Positions 23,651-32,685 of a stretch of 64,000 bases of DNA are shown here, piece by piece. Origin of the DNA: Flavonifractor sp. AGMB03687 (lineage in GTDB: Bacteria > Bacillota > Clostridia > Oscillospirales > Oscillospiraceae); NCBI RefSeq assembly GCF_017811815.1, contig NZ_JADKZI010000003.1, positions 1-64,000 on the forward strand, given 5' to 3'. The translations under genes were made by a program, and so were the position numbers. A model generated the notes under the pieces. That model did not search any database. It worked only from the letters and a program-made list of their open reading frames with translations, and was not told the DNA's origin. Position 1 is the first letter of the stretch, and every line of letters starts with the position of its first letter.

Positions 23651-23745
23651 GTATCGGCATATTTTTTATCTGTTATGGGCAATTCTTAAAATTTTTTAAG
23701 GCCCTGATTTTTTGCATCGGCAGCCTTTTCCACCGGTCTGTCCTC

Positions 23746-23754
23746 TGATACAAT
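23746..23754 (+). promoter_or_regulatory. Extended -10 of the two-component operon
   Basis: TGATACAAT (TG at 23746, hexamer 23749-23754), 38 bp before the response regulator start; no clear -35. Confidence 0.45.
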
Positions 23755-23791
23755 AAGGTCTATGAAAGAAGTATCAAAGGAGGGATAACCC

Positions 23792-24466
23792 ATGACGCCT
23801 CTGATCCTCATTGCGGAGGATGACGCCGACATCCGTGGCCTGCTGCGGCTCTATCTGGAGGGGGACGGCTTCAAGGTCCTGGAGGCGGAGGACGGTGCCA
23901 AAGCGCTGGAGCTGGCCCGGACCCACAGCCCGGACATGGCCATTCTGGACATCATGATGCCCGGCCTCAACGGCTTTGAGCTGACCCGGGCCCTGCGCCA
24001 GTACAGCGAGCTGCCCATTCTCATTCTGTCCGCCAAGAGCCAGGATAACGACAAGATCCTGGGCCTCAATCTGGGGGCTGACGACTATATCGCCAAGCCC
24101 TTCAACCCGGTGGAGATCGTGGCCCGGGTAAAGGCCCAGCTGCGCCGGGTGGGGCGGACAGGCCGGGACGTGCTGTCCGTCCGGGACCTGAATCTGGACA
24201 CCGTCACCTGCCAGCTCACCAAGCGAGGGGTCTCTATCCCCCTGACTCCCATGGAGTACAAGATCCTGGCCCTGCTCATGCGCTCCCCCGGCCGCATTTT
24301 TACCAAGATCCAGCTGTACGAGGGGGCGGTTGGCCCCTATTTTGAGGGTGACGACAACACGATGATGGTCCACATCTCCAAGCTGCGGGACAAGCTGGAG
24401 GCCGACCCGAAGAACCCCCGCTATATCATTACCGTGAGAGGACTGGGGTATAAGCTTGAAAAGTAA
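23792..24466 (+). CDS. OmpR/VanR-family response regulator
   Basis: 224 residues. Receiver domain at 1-115: acidic pair EDDAD (8-12), phosphoacceptor Asp in MAILDIMMPG (about 49-58), Ser in ILSAKS and Lys in DDYIAKPF (about 97-104). The DNA-binding winged helix is at about 128-223 and ends RYIITVRGLGYKLEK. AAGGAGGG precedes the ATG by seven bases. The sensor gene overlaps its end by 11 bp. It probably controls the ABC system just downstream. It resembles VanR in its receiver but is 2.8 kb from the van operon, so no van role is assigned. Confidence 0.9.
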   Translation: MTPLILIAEDDADIRGLLRLYLEGDGFKVLEAEDGAKALELARTHSPDMAILDIMMPGLNGFELTRALRQYSELPILILSAKSQDNDKILGLNLGADDYIAKPFNPVEIVARVKAQLRRVGRTGRDVLSVRDLNLDTVTCQLTKRGVSIPLTPMEYKILALLMRSPGRIFTKIQLYEGAVGPYFEGDDNTMMVHISKLRDKLEADPKNPRYIITVRGLGYKLEK

Positions 24467-26045
24467 ACCGGTTCCCGGCAGTCTGTTCGGCCTGCTGGTG
24501 CGCAACTACCTGCTCTTCACCCTCACCCTGCTGCTCATTGCCGGCGGGATCTTCCTGCTGTGGAACACCTGGCTGGACCGGCTTTTCCGTCCGGCGGACT
24601 GGTCCGGCCTGATGGCCGACCCGGCCCTGGCCGCCGGGAGCTATGAGCGTCTGGACCGCTATACCGGCAATACCGGCAGTGCCTTCGCCGTCTATGACGG
24701 GGACTCCATGCTGATCTACACCTCCGCTTCCGGTTTTGATCCCATCTGCACCGCCGACGAGCTGGCCTGCGTTCCCGCCTGGGATGAAGACACCATGGTC
24801 AGCACCTTTGAGCAGACCGGAGTCGACGGCACGCCCCGCTACCTGGTGCTCCGGCAATCCATATCCACCGGCAAGGTGGAAACCGTGGTGCTGGACGAGT
24901 ATTATCAAGTGATTTTCGGCGAGCCCGCCGACGGAAGGATGGACTATACTCCTCGGGAGTTTGCCTACCTGTCCGGGCGGCGGTTTCCCGGCTGCACCCT
25001 CTTCCGGGGAAGCTATCTCAGCCAGGACGGCACACCCATGACCGTGCTGATGCGGGAGGCCTCCCTCAGCGACGCCGACTACACCCGGCGGCTGCAAAGC
25101 TCCTGGCGGATCTGGCTGCTCTTTCTGCCGCTGTATCTGCTCAGCGCCGGGCTGTTCATCACCTGGCTGAGCCGCCGGATCGGCCGTCCCCTGCAGCGGC
25201 TCAACGAGGCGGTAGTCTCCCAGTCGGAGGGCCGCATGGTCCGGGTGGGGGATTGCGGCGGCACCCGGGAGATCCGCCGCATCGGCGAGAGCTTTGACCG
25301 CTTCTCCGACCGGCTGGCGGAGAGCGAGGCGGAGCGGCGGCGGCTGGATCAGGGCCGCCAGAAGCTGATCGCCGACATCTCCCACGACCTCAAGACCCCC
25401 ATCACCGTCATCGCCGGGTACATCGATGCCATTCAGGATGGAAAGGTGCCGCCCGAGGAGCAGGGACGCTACCTGCAGGCCATCCAGGGCAAGGCAGCCG
25501 CCCTCACCGAGCTGGTCAACGCCTTCCACGAGTACAGCAAGGTGGAGCATCCGGAGTTCGTGCTCCACACCCAGCCCACCGACCTGTGTGAGTTCCTGCG
25601 GGCCTATCTGGCGGAAAAATACGATGAGATCGATCTGGCAGGCTTTGGCCTAGACATCGACCTGCCCGACCACCCCCTGCGCTGTGAGCTGGATCCGCTG
25701 CAATTCCGCCGGGTGCTGGACAATCTGCTGTCCAACGCCCTGCGTCACAACCGGCTGGGCACCATGCTCTTCTTTACCGTGACTGCCCGGGAGGACCAGG
25801 CGGTCCTCACCGTGGCAGACAACGGGACCGGCATCCCGCCCCAGCGGGCCAAGGATATCTTTGAGCCCTTTGTGGTGGGCAGCGACGCCCGCTCCGGCCA
25901 GGGCAGCGGCCTGGGACTGGCCATCACCCGCCGTATCCTGGAGCTCCACGGCGGGGCCATCATTCTCTCCCCCCGTCCCGCCCGGGGCACCGGTACTGAA
26001 TTTGTCCTCACTCTGCCCCTGTGCCACCCCGACTCCTCCGATTGA
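24456..26045 (+). CDS. Sensor histidine kinase
   Basis: 529 residues from a TTG start that overlaps the regulator gene. TM1 is at about 10-32, an extracellular sensor region of about 180 residues follows, TM2 is near 215-235, and then come a HAMP linker, HisKA with the phospho-His in IADISHDLKTPITV (about 307-320) and HATPase with N box LDNLLSNALRHN, VADNGTGIPP and GSGLGLAITRRILELHGG. The signal is unknown; cell-envelope stress or a peptide would fit the adjacent MacB-type transporter. Confidence 0.92.
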   Translation: MKSKPVPGSLFGLLVRNYLLFTLTLLLIAGGIFLLWNTWLDRLFRPADWSGLMADPALAAGSYERLDRYTGNTGSAFAVYDGDSMLIYTSASGFDPICTADELACVPAWDEDTMVSTFEQTGVDGTPRYLVLRQSISTGKVETVVLDEYYQVIFGEPADGRMDYTPREFAYLSGRRFPGCTLFRGSYLSQDGTPMTVLMREASLSDADYTRRLQSSWRIWLLFLPLYLLSAGLFITWLSRRIGRPLQRLNEAVVSQSEGRMVRVGDCGGTREIRRIGESFDRFSDRLAESEAERRRLDQGRQKLIADISHDLKTPITVIAGYIDAIQDGKVPPEEQGRYLQAIQGKAAALTELVNAFHEYSKVEHPEFVLHTQPTDLCEFLRAYLAEKYDEIDLAGFGLDIDLPDHPLRCELDPLQFRRVLDNLLSNALRHNRLGTMLFFTVTAREDQAVLTVADNGTGIPPQRAKDIFEPFVVGSDARSGQGSGLGLAITRRILELHGGAIILSPRPARGTGTEFVLTLPLCHPDSSD

Positions 26046-26048
26046 GCC

Positions 26049-26086
26049 AAGACGCTCCGGACCCTTTGGTCCAGAGCGTCTTTTTT
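26049..26086 (+). terminator. Terminator of the two-component operon
   Basis: Arms 26049-26063 and 26068-26082 with one C/A mismatch, loop CTTT, followed by a run of T to 26086. Confidence 0.88.
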
Positions 26087-26124
26087 CTTTCTTCTGTCTT
26101 TAGGAATCTTAACAAAACGCACAC

Positions 26125-26151
26125 GGGGAATAAAGTTTCCCCCGATATACT
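26125..26151 (+). promoter_or_regulatory. Candidate promoter and palindrome ahead of the ABC operon
   Basis: GGGGAA-N6-TTCCCC (26125-26142) lies just before TATACT (26146-26151), 26 bp ahead of the ATPase start. It occupies the spacer where a -35 would be expected; no -35 is seen. This fits activation or repression by the neighbouring response regulator, which is inferred. Confidence 0.4.
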
Positions 26152-26176
26152 CTCCCTTCGAAAGGGGGCAACACCT

Positions 26177-26911
26177 ATGAATGGGCCTGACCTGCGCAGC
26201 CGCCCCATTATTGAAGTTAAAGACGTCCGCAAGGAGTACCCCATCGGCGACGAGACGGTGGTGGCGCTCAAGCGCATCAATCTCAATGTATCCCGAGGGG
26301 AGATCTGCTGTATCTTCGGCACCTCCGGCTCGGGCAAAAGTACCCTGCTCAACCAGTTGGCGGGCATGGAAAAGCCCACCCGGGGAGAGGTCCGCATCGG
26401 CGGCGTACCCATCTCCCGGCTGAACGAAAACCAGCTGGCCGCTTTCCGGCAGCGGCACCCAGGCTTTGTGTTCCAGTCCTACAACCTGCTGCCCAACCTG
26501 ACCGCCACCGAAAACGTGGCCCTTCCCCTGATGTTCCGGGGGGTCCCCAAGGCCCAGCGGGAGGCAGCAGCCCGCAAGCTGCTCACCCGGGTAGGCCTGG
26601 CCCACCGGCTGGACCACTTTCCCCGGCAGATGTCGGGCGGCCAGCAGCAGCGGGCGGGCATTGCCCGGGCCTTCATCGCCCGGCCAGACGTGGTCTTTGC
26701 CGATGAGCCCACCGGCAACCTGGACTCCAAAACCACGGTGGAGATCATGGACATGATCTGTACCTTCGCCCGGGACTACCATCAGACCATCATTCTGGTC
26801 ACCCACGATCCGGAGATGGCCTCTTACGCCCACCGGATCGTCACCCTCATCGACGGCGAGATCGTAAGCAACGAAGTCAATCAAAAGGAGAGATTTCCCC
26901 ATGAAGCATAG
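26177..26911 (+). CDS. ABC transporter ATP-binding protein, MacB/LolD type
   Basis: 244 residues. Walker A is FGTSGSGKSTLLNQLAG (about 46-62), Q-loop VFQSYNLLPNLTATENV, ABC signature MSGGQQQRAGIARAF (about 153-167) and Walker B VVFADEPTGNLDS with a His switch in LVTHDP. The FQSYNLLP and DEPTGNLDSK strings place it in the MacB/LolD/FtsE group, which drives mechanotransmission rather than bulk transport. ATG 26177 follows AAAGGGGG. The open frame continues upstream by chance. The next gene overlaps it by 11 bp. Confidence 0.9.
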   Translation: MNGPDLRSRPIIEVKDVRKEYPIGDETVVALKRINLNVSRGEICCIFGTSGSGKSTLLNQLAGMEKPTRGEVRIGGVPISRLNENQLAAFRQRHPGFVFQSYNLLPNLTATENVALPLMFRGVPKAQREAAARKLLTRVGLAHRLDHFPRQMSGGQQQRAGIARAFIARPDVVFADEPTGNLDSKTTVEIMDMICTFARDYHQTIILVTHDPEMASYAHRIVTLIDGEIVSNEVNQKERFPHEA

Positions 26912-29015
26912 CATACTGCGCACAGGCCTGTCTGTGCTCCTGCTGCTGGCCATACTGGCAGCCAGCCTGCCGGCGGTCTTTGCCGCCGAGGGCAGCAACC
27001 TGTATATCACCGGCTACCGGGTAACCAACTCCGCCGGCACCACGGTCTACAGCATCACCAAAGGCAGCGTGGTGGACATCACGGTCTCCATCAAGGACAC
27101 CGGCGACGGCACCGGCCAAAACGACCCCAAGGCCCTGGACATCACCAAGCTGGACGACAGCTTCACCGGCGGCGTGCTGTTTGTGGAGAAGACCTCCGCA
27201 CCTGACGCCCCCCTGGTGTACGCCGTCCACCTCACCGGTCTGACCTACAAGGGCGTGGGCCAGAATCTGAAGCTCCAGGTGGGCACCGCCGGTCAGCCGG
27301 ACAGCTACCAGACCCTGGAGCTCACCATCACCGAGGCGGTGGTGTACGAGGCCCCCCAACCCACCCCCGAGCCAGTCCCCACACCGCCGGAACCCATCCC
27401 CGCCCCCACCGTGCTGGTGTCCCGCAGCGCCATGGACAAGCCCATCGAGGCCGGCCAGTCCATTCCGGTTACGATCATCTTTGAAAATCTGAGCCGCACC
27501 CGTCTCACCTCCCCGGTGGTCACCTTCACCCCCACCGACGGCATCAGCATCGCCGGAGGATCTTCCTCCTTCCCTCTGCCCGATATCGCCGGGAAAAAGA
27601 GCGTCAGCCTGACCGTCATGGTGCAGGCCTCCAGTACCATCCCCTCCCCCGCCCAGTCCCTGGGTGTGGACCTGAAGTTCAACTACTTCAATAACGTCTC
27701 CACCGTGCAGGGCACCATGACCGACAAGATCAACATCCCCGCCCTGGGCCGGGACAGCGTGCCCCAGCCGGTGGTCCTCATCACCCGCTCGCCGCTGGAG
27801 CGCCCTCTGGCCCCTGAGGAGAGCGCCACCATCACCATGCAGTTCCAGAACACCAGCTCCACCCGTCTGGTGAAGCCGGTGGTGGCCATCACCCCCTCTG
27901 AGTCCCTGATGGTGCTCAACGACGCCGCCACCTTCCTGCTGCCCGACATCGACCCCGGCAAGACGGTCAGCATCGCCGTGCGGGTCCAGGCGGCCCGTGG
28001 CAACACCACCACCAGCCAGTCCCTCAGCGCCGAGCTGAAATTCGGCTATGACAACGGCGGCATGCTGACCCAGGCCACCTCCTCCGACAAGGTCAACCTG
28101 TCCACCAACGTACCCTCCAAGGCGGACGCCTCGGTGCCCAATGTGGTAGTGCGCAGCTTCTCCTTCGGAGAGGGCTCCGTAGCTGCCGGCAGCGCCTTCC
28201 CCCTGGGCATTACCTTTGAGAACACCGGCGCCGTGCGCATTGAGAATGTGGTACTCACCGTGGACGGCGGAGACACCTTCACCATGGACGCGGGCACCAA
28301 TACCTTCTTCTACAAGGCCATCGGCCCCGGCGGCAATCAGGCTCAGACCATCCCCATGCGGGTCATTCCCACCGGAAAAACCGGCGCCCAGAGCATCTCC
28401 CTCTCCTTCAAGTATGAGTATATGGACGGCGAGAAGCGGTCCCAGACCACCTCCGACATCAAGCTGTCCCTGCCCGTCTATCAGCCCGACCGTTTCCAGA
28501 TCAATGCCCCTGCCGTCCCCGAGTCGGTGAACGTGGGTGAGGAGACCGAGCTGCTGCTGGCCTATGTCAACAAGGGCAAGGACGACCTGGCCAACCTGGA
28601 GGCCACCGTGGTGGGTGACGACGTGGAGACCCCCGCCCGCACCCAGTACCTGGGCAATGTCACCGCCGGTGCCAACGGCAACATCGGCTTTGCCCTCACC
28701 CCCATGACCGAGGGCGACATCAACGTGGTTCTGAAGATCAGCTACGAGAACGCCGACCAGCAGGTCCAGACCCGGGAATTCCCCGTCACTCTTCATGTGA
28801 CCGCTGCTCCTCCTCCGGAGGATTTCCCAGACGACTTCGATCCCGCTGCCGAGGAGGGTGGCTTCCCCTGGCTGCCGGTGGGTCTGGCTGCCGGCGGCGC
28901 GGTCCTGGCCGGCGGAGCCGGCTTCCTGATCTGGAAGAAGAAGCGGGACAGCAAAGCTGCCGGTACCGACAGCTGGGACGACTGGGACGACACTTCCTCC
29001 AACGGGGAGGCCTGA
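26901..29015 (+). CDS. Large CARDB-like surface protein of the ABC system
   Basis: 704 residues. A signal peptide (1-28, ending AVFA) is followed by a long extracellular part and one C-terminal TM (about 655-675) with a KKKR stop-transfer and an acidic cytoplasmic tail. The exterior holds repeated beta-sandwich units of about 120 residues. Three copies begin with VPxVLITRSPLExP-like strings (around residues 170, 290 and 410), each with FENTxxxRxxxPVV-like strands, resembling CARDB/NEW3 domains. No LPxTG is present. Between an ATPase and an FtsX-type permease, it probably serves as a substrate- or wall-binding partner. The function is inferred. Confidence 0.75.
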   Translation: MKHSILRTGLSVLLLLAILAASLPAVFAAEGSNLYITGYRVTNSAGTTVYSITKGSVVDITVSIKDTGDGTGQNDPKALDITKLDDSFTGGVLFVEKTSAPDAPLVYAVHLTGLTYKGVGQNLKLQVGTAGQPDSYQTLELTITEAVVYEAPQPTPEPVPTPPEPIPAPTVLVSRSAMDKPIEAGQSIPVTIIFENLSRTRLTSPVVTFTPTDGISIAGGSSSFPLPDIAGKKSVSLTVMVQASSTIPSPAQSLGVDLKFNYFNNVSTVQGTMTDKINIPALGRDSVPQPVVLITRSPLERPLAPEESATITMQFQNTSSTRLVKPVVAITPSESLMVLNDAATFLLPDIDPGKTVSIAVRVQAARGNTTTSQSLSAELKFGYDNGGMLTQATSSDKVNLSTNVPSKADASVPNVVVRSFSFGEGSVAAGSAFPLGITFENTGAVRIENVVLTVDGGDTFTMDAGTNTFFYKAIGPGGNQAQTIPMRVIPTGKTGAQSISLSFKYEYMDGEKRSQTTSDIKLSLPVYQPDRFQINAPAVPESVNVGEETELLLAYVNKGKDDLANLEATVVGDDVETPARTQYLGNVTAGANGNIGFALTPMTEGDINVVLKISYENADQQVQTREFPVTLHVTAAPPPEDFPDDFDPAAEEGGFPWLPVGLAAGGAVLAGGAGFLIWKKKRDSKAAGTDSWDDWDDTSSNGEA

Positions 29016-29018
29016 GCC

Positions 29019-30356
29019 ATGAAGCGGAAGGATATGCTGCGCATCTGCCTGCAAAACCTGATGCGCCGGAAATCCCGTACCTTTCTCACCGTGCTGGGCG
29101 TGCTCATCGGCTGCTGTTCCATCGTGATTATGGTGTCTCTGGGCATCGGCATGAAGGAGGCCCAGGAACGCACCTTGGCCCAGATGGGCGACCTGACCAT
29201 CATCACCGTCAATGCCCCCCAGGGCGGCCGGGGCAAGGTCAAGCTGGACGACCCGCTGCTGCGGCGCATCCGGAGTCTCCCCGGTGTGGAGGCTCTCACC
29301 CCCAAGCTGAACCTGGAGGCCGAGTCCATTTCCCTCATCGCGGGAGCCGGCAGGCGCTATGTGGCCGACTGGACCTCCGTGGTGGGCGTGGATACCAACG
29401 CCCTGGAGCAGATGGGCTACCGCCTGGTGGAGGGCACCCCGCCCAAGCGGGAGGGCGAGGTGCTCATCGGCCAGTATCTGGCCTACAACTTCAAGGATAC
29501 CCTGCGCCCCGAGGGCCGCAATACCATCGACCGCTGGAGCGCCGAATTTGACGACAGCGGCAAACCCGTAGAACTGCCCCCACCCTACTTCAATCCCCTG
29601 AAGGGTCAGCTGACCATGGAAGTGGAGACCCAGAACGGCAAGGTCACCCTCCCCCTCACCCCGGTTGGGGTGGTGAAGGAGGACTACTCCAAGGGCAGCG
29701 AGACCTCCGAGGGCCTGCTCTTCAACATGACCGACCTGCAGAAGCTGATCGAAAAGACCCAGGGCCGCAAGGGCAAGAAGCCCGCCTATGAGTCCATCAT
29801 GGTCAAGGTCAAAGGCATTGAACAGGTAGAGCCGGTGGAGCGGGAGATCAAGGCCATGGGCTACCCCACCGAATCCATGGAGAGCATCCGCAAGCCCATG
29901 GAGAAGGAGGCCCGGCAGAAGCAGCTGATGCTGGGCGGCCTGGGCGCCATCTCCCTCTTTGTTGCCGCCCTGGGCATCACCAACACCATGATCATGTCCA
30001 TCTCTGAGCGCACCCGGGAGATCGGCATCATGAAGTCCCTGGGCTGTTATGTCAGCGATATCCGCATCATGTTCCTGTCCGAGGCAGGGGCCATCGGCCT
30101 CATCGGCGGGCTCATCGGCTGCGTCATCAGTTTCGGGGCCATGATCGCCATCAACCTGGTCTCACTGGGGCCATCCATCGAAAATCTGATCCCCGCCATT
30201 GTAGGCGGCGAGTCGGTGACCCGGGTCTCCATCATTCCGCCCTGGCTGCTGCTCTTCGCCGTGGCCTTCTCCATCCTCATCGGCCTGGGCTCGGGCTACT
30301 ACCCTGCCAATAAGGCGGTGCGCATTCCCGCTCTGGAGGCCATCAAAAGCGAATAA
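29019..30356 (+). CDS. ABC transporter permease, MacB/FtsX type
   Basis: 445 residues. TM1 near 20-42 (TVLGVLIGCCSIVIMVSLGI) is followed by an extracellular MacB core domain of about 240 residues and three C-terminal TM segments (about 310-335, 355-385 and 405-430). SERTREIGIMKSLGC, the conserved cytoplasmic coupling loop, lies before TM3. This is the FtsX/MacB layout. With the ATPase and CARDB protein it forms a probable export or mechanotransmission complex under the adjacent two-component system. Confidence 0.9.
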   Translation: MKRKDMLRICLQNLMRRKSRTFLTVLGVLIGCCSIVIMVSLGIGMKEAQERTLAQMGDLTIITVNAPQGGRGKVKLDDPLLRRIRSLPGVEALTPKLNLEAESISLIAGAGRRYVADWTSVVGVDTNALEQMGYRLVEGTPPKREGEVLIGQYLAYNFKDTLRPEGRNTIDRWSAEFDDSGKPVELPPPYFNPLKGQLTMEVETQNGKVTLPLTPVGVVKEDYSKGSETSEGLLFNMTDLQKLIEKTQGRKGKKPAYESIMVKVKGIEQVEPVEREIKAMGYPTESMESIRKPMEKEARQKQLMLGGLGAISLFVAALGITNTMIMSISERTREIGIMKSLGCYVSDIRIMFLSEAGAIGLIGGLIGCVISFGAMIAINLVSLGPSIENLIPAIVGGESVTRVSIIPPWLLLFAVAFSILIGLGSGYYPANKAVRIPALEAIKSE

Positions 30357-30413
30357 CACCCGTCGCCGCATATTTTTTCTTCCCCGGCATATGCTATCCC
30401 CGGGTGATTTCAG

Positions 30414-30887
30414 ATGAAAGAACGCAAATGGATTCCCTATGTTCTGTGGATCCTCTTTACCGAGGCGGTGGGCTTTCTGTCCGGATGGCTGACCCGACAG
30501 GGTTCTGAGCTTTACAGTGAGACCATCGTAAAGCCGCCCCTCTCCCCGCCCGCCATGGTCTTTCCCATCGTCTGGGGCATCCTCTTTGTCCTGATGGGCA
30601 TTGGGGCGGCCCGGATCTATCTGGCGGAGTCATCCCCCGCCCGCACCAGAAGTCTGCGCATCTTTCTGCTCCAGCTGGCCTTCAACTTCTTCTGGAGCAT
30701 CCTGTTCTTCAACTTCTAGGCCTTCGGCCTCGCGCTGATCTGGCTGCTCATCCTGTGGGGGCTGATCCTGTGGATGATCTTCTCCTTCCGGCAGGTGGAC
30801 CCACCCGCCGCCTGGCTGCAGGTTCCCTATCTGCTGTGGGTGACCTTCGCCGCCTATCTGAATTTCGGTGTGTGGCGGCTCAACTGA
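30414..30887 (+). pseudogene. TspO/MBR-family gene interrupted by an amber codon
   Basis: The frame from ATG 30414 (GGGTGAT upstream) encodes a TspO protein with KPPLSPPAMVFPIVWGILFV and FFWSILFFNF, then reads TAG at 30717-30719. It continues in the same frame for 55 codons to TGA at 30885-30887, with the family's C-terminal PYLLWVTFAAYLNFGVWRLN. Only this one codon breaks a 157-codon gene. A single C-to-T change from CAG (Gln) would explain it. TspO proteins bind tetrapyrroles and other ligands in the membrane with five TM segments. It could be a recent pseudogene, a read-through product or a sequence error. Confidence 0.85.
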
Positions 30888-30893
30888 ACAAGA

Positions 30894-30935
30894 AAACGGA
30901 CCGGCAGGGTTTCCTGCCGGTCCGTTTGTTGTTTA
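30894..30935. terminator. Terminator between tspO and hcp
   Basis: Perfect 15-bp stem, arms 30894-30908 and 30913-30927, loop of four, with T-rich sequence on the right and an A-run on the left. It serves both convergent genes. Confidence 0.9.
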
Positions 30936-32573
30936 AGCCTGCTCGCCGAAGAAGAGCTTCATGTCCTCCTCCACGGTGCCGATCCCGGCAATGCCGAAGT
31001 TGTCCACCAGCACCTTGGCCACGTTGGGGCTGAGGAAGGCGGGGAGGGTGGGACCCAGATGGATGTTCTTCACCCCCAGGTAGAGTAGAGCCAGCAGCAC
31101 GATGACTGCCTTCTGCTCATACCAGGCGATGTTGTATACGATGGGCAGGTCGTTGATGTCCTCCAGGCCGAAGACCTCCTTCAGCTTGAGGGCAATGACC
31201 GCCAGAGAGTAGGAGTCGTTGCACTGACCGGCGTCCAGCACCCGGGGAATGCCGCCGATATCGCCCAGATCCAGCTTGTTGTACTTATACTTGGCGCAGC
31301 CGGCGGTGAGGATCACCGCATCCTTGGGCAGGGCCTTGGCAAACTCGGTGTAGTAGTCCCGGCTCTTGGCACGGCCGTCGCAGCCCGCCATGACCACAAA
31401 CTTCTTGATGGCGCCGGATTTCACCGCCTCCACCACCTGGTCGGCCAGGGCCAGCACCTGGGCATGGGCAAAGCCGCCGATGATCTCGCCGGTCTCGATC
31501 TCCTGAGGCGGGGCACAGTGCTTTGCATGCTCGATGAGGGCGGAGAAGTCCTTCTTCTCCCCGATCTCACCGGGGATGTGCTTGCAGCCGGGGAAACCCG
31601 CCGCACCGGTGGTATACAGCCGGTCCTTGTAGCTGTCCTTTGGGGGCACGATGCAATTGGTGGTCATGAGGATGGGACCATGGAAGGACTCGAACTCCTC
31701 CTTCTGCTTCCACCAGGCGTTGCCGTAGTTACCCACAAAATTGGGGTACTTCTTAAAAGCGGGGTAGTAGTGGGCGGGCAACATCTCGGAGTGGGTGTAC
31801 ACGTCCACGCCGGTTCCCTGGGTCTGCTCCAGCAGCTGCTCCAGATCCCGCAGGTCGTGGCCGGACACCAGGATGCCGGGGTTCTTGCCCACACCGATGT
31901 TGACCTTGGTGATCTCCGGGTTGCCGTAGGCGCCGGTGTTGGCCTTGTCCAGCAGGGCCATGCCGGAGACACCGTACTTGCCGGTCTCCAGGGTGAGGGC
32001 CACCAGGTCGTCGGCGGTGAGGCTGTCGTCCAGGGTGGCAGCCAGGGCTTTCTGGAGGAAGGCATCCACCTCGCCGTCGTCCTGCAACAGGGCGTTGGCG
32101 TGCTTGGAGTAGGCGGACAGGCCCTTGAGGCCATAGGTGATGAGCTCCCGCAGGGAGCGGATATCCTCATTCTCAGTGGAGAGCACGCCCACGGTCTTGG
32201 CCTTGGCCTCCCAGTCGCCGGAGCCGTCCCACAGGGCGGCCTCAGGCAGGCCGGCGGTGTCGCTGATCTGACCCAGCAGCTCCTTCTTGGTATCCAGCGT
32301 CATGCGAATACGTTCTTCGATGGCGGCCTTGTCAAAATTGGCGTTGGTGATGGTGGTAAACAGATTGAGGGTGATCAGGTGGTTGACCGCCGTCTCCACC
32401 GCCTTGCCCTGAGCCCGCAGAGCGGTGGTAACCGCGGACAGGCCCTTCGTCACATAAACCAGCAGATCCTGCATGGCAGCCACATCGGGCCCCTTGCCGC
32501 ATACGCCCACCCGGGTGCAGCCCTTGCAGCCGGCGGTCTCCTGGCACTGATAGCAAAACATGTTGTGTTCCAT
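30933..32573 (-). CDS. hcp: Hydroxylamine reductase / hybrid cluster protein
   Basis: 546 residues. The N-terminal cysteines in [15 protein letters not shown] and VGVCGKG bind the cubane cluster. Downstream, cysteines at [37 protein letters not shown] and [11 protein letters not shown] hold the hybrid Fe-S-O cluster. Hcp reduces NO or hydroxylamine and protects anaerobes from nitrosative stress. ATG 32573 has AAGGAGG ten bases upstream; the longer frame has no support. No hcr reductase gene lies nearby. Confidence 0.93.
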   Translation of the reverse strand: MEHNMFCYQCQETAGCKGCTRVGVCGKGPDVAAMQDLLVYVTKGLSAVTTALRAQGKAVETAVNHLITLNLFTTITNANFDKAAIEERIRMTLDTKKELLGQISDTAGLPEAALWDGSGDWEAKAKTVGVLSTENEDIRSLRELITYGLKGLSAYSKHANALLQDDGEVDAFLQKALAATLDDSLTADDLVALTLETGKYGVSGMALLDKANTGAYGNPEITKVNIGVGKNPGILVSGHDLRDLEQLLEQTQGTGVDVYTHSEMLPAHYYPAFKKYPNFVGNYGNAWWKQKEEFESFHGPILMTTNCIVPPKDSYKDRLYTTGAAGFPGCKHIPGEIGEKKDFSALIEHAKHCAPPQEIETGEIIGGFAHAQVLALADQVVEAVKSGAIKKFVVMAGCDGRAKSRDYYTEFAKALPKDAVILTAGCAKYKYNKLDLGDIGGIPRVLDAGQCNDSYSLAVIALKLKEVFGLEDINDLPIVYNIAWYEQKAVIVLLALLYLGVKNIHLGPTLPAFLSPNVAKVLVDNFGIAGIGTVEEDMKLFFGEQA

Positions 32574-32616
32574 GGGTGTTCCTCCTTGGGGATGGGGTGT
32601 TTGTCGTTCTGGCCGT

Positions 32617-32659
32617 AGTATACGACACCTGCCCCACACTATTCCGTTGCAGAAGCAAC
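32617..32659 (-). promoter_or_regulatory. hcp promoter with FNR-like palindrome
   Basis: TATACT at 32622-32617 has no recognisable -35. The palindrome GTTGC-N4-GCAAC (32659-32646) is centred at about -42.5 from the predicted start. This nearly duplicates the arrangement at the cupin-ldh promoter and points to a class II CRP/FNR-family activator such as an HcpR-type NO sensor (inference). Confidence 0.6.
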
Positions 32660-32685
32660 AGAATTCGGAGGTTTTTCGCCACAAA

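Noticed and set aside
23792-26045. vanR/vanS pair for the nearby van operon
   Set aside because: The regulator resembles VanR in its receiver, but so do many OmpR-type regulators. It is 2.8 kb away behind unrelated leftward genes and directly ahead of an ABC operon.
26877-29054. 725-codon open frame antisense to the CARDB-like protein
   Set aside because: It mirrors a real gene with a signal peptide and membrane anchor; the antisense product is a Gly/Val/His-rich shadow.
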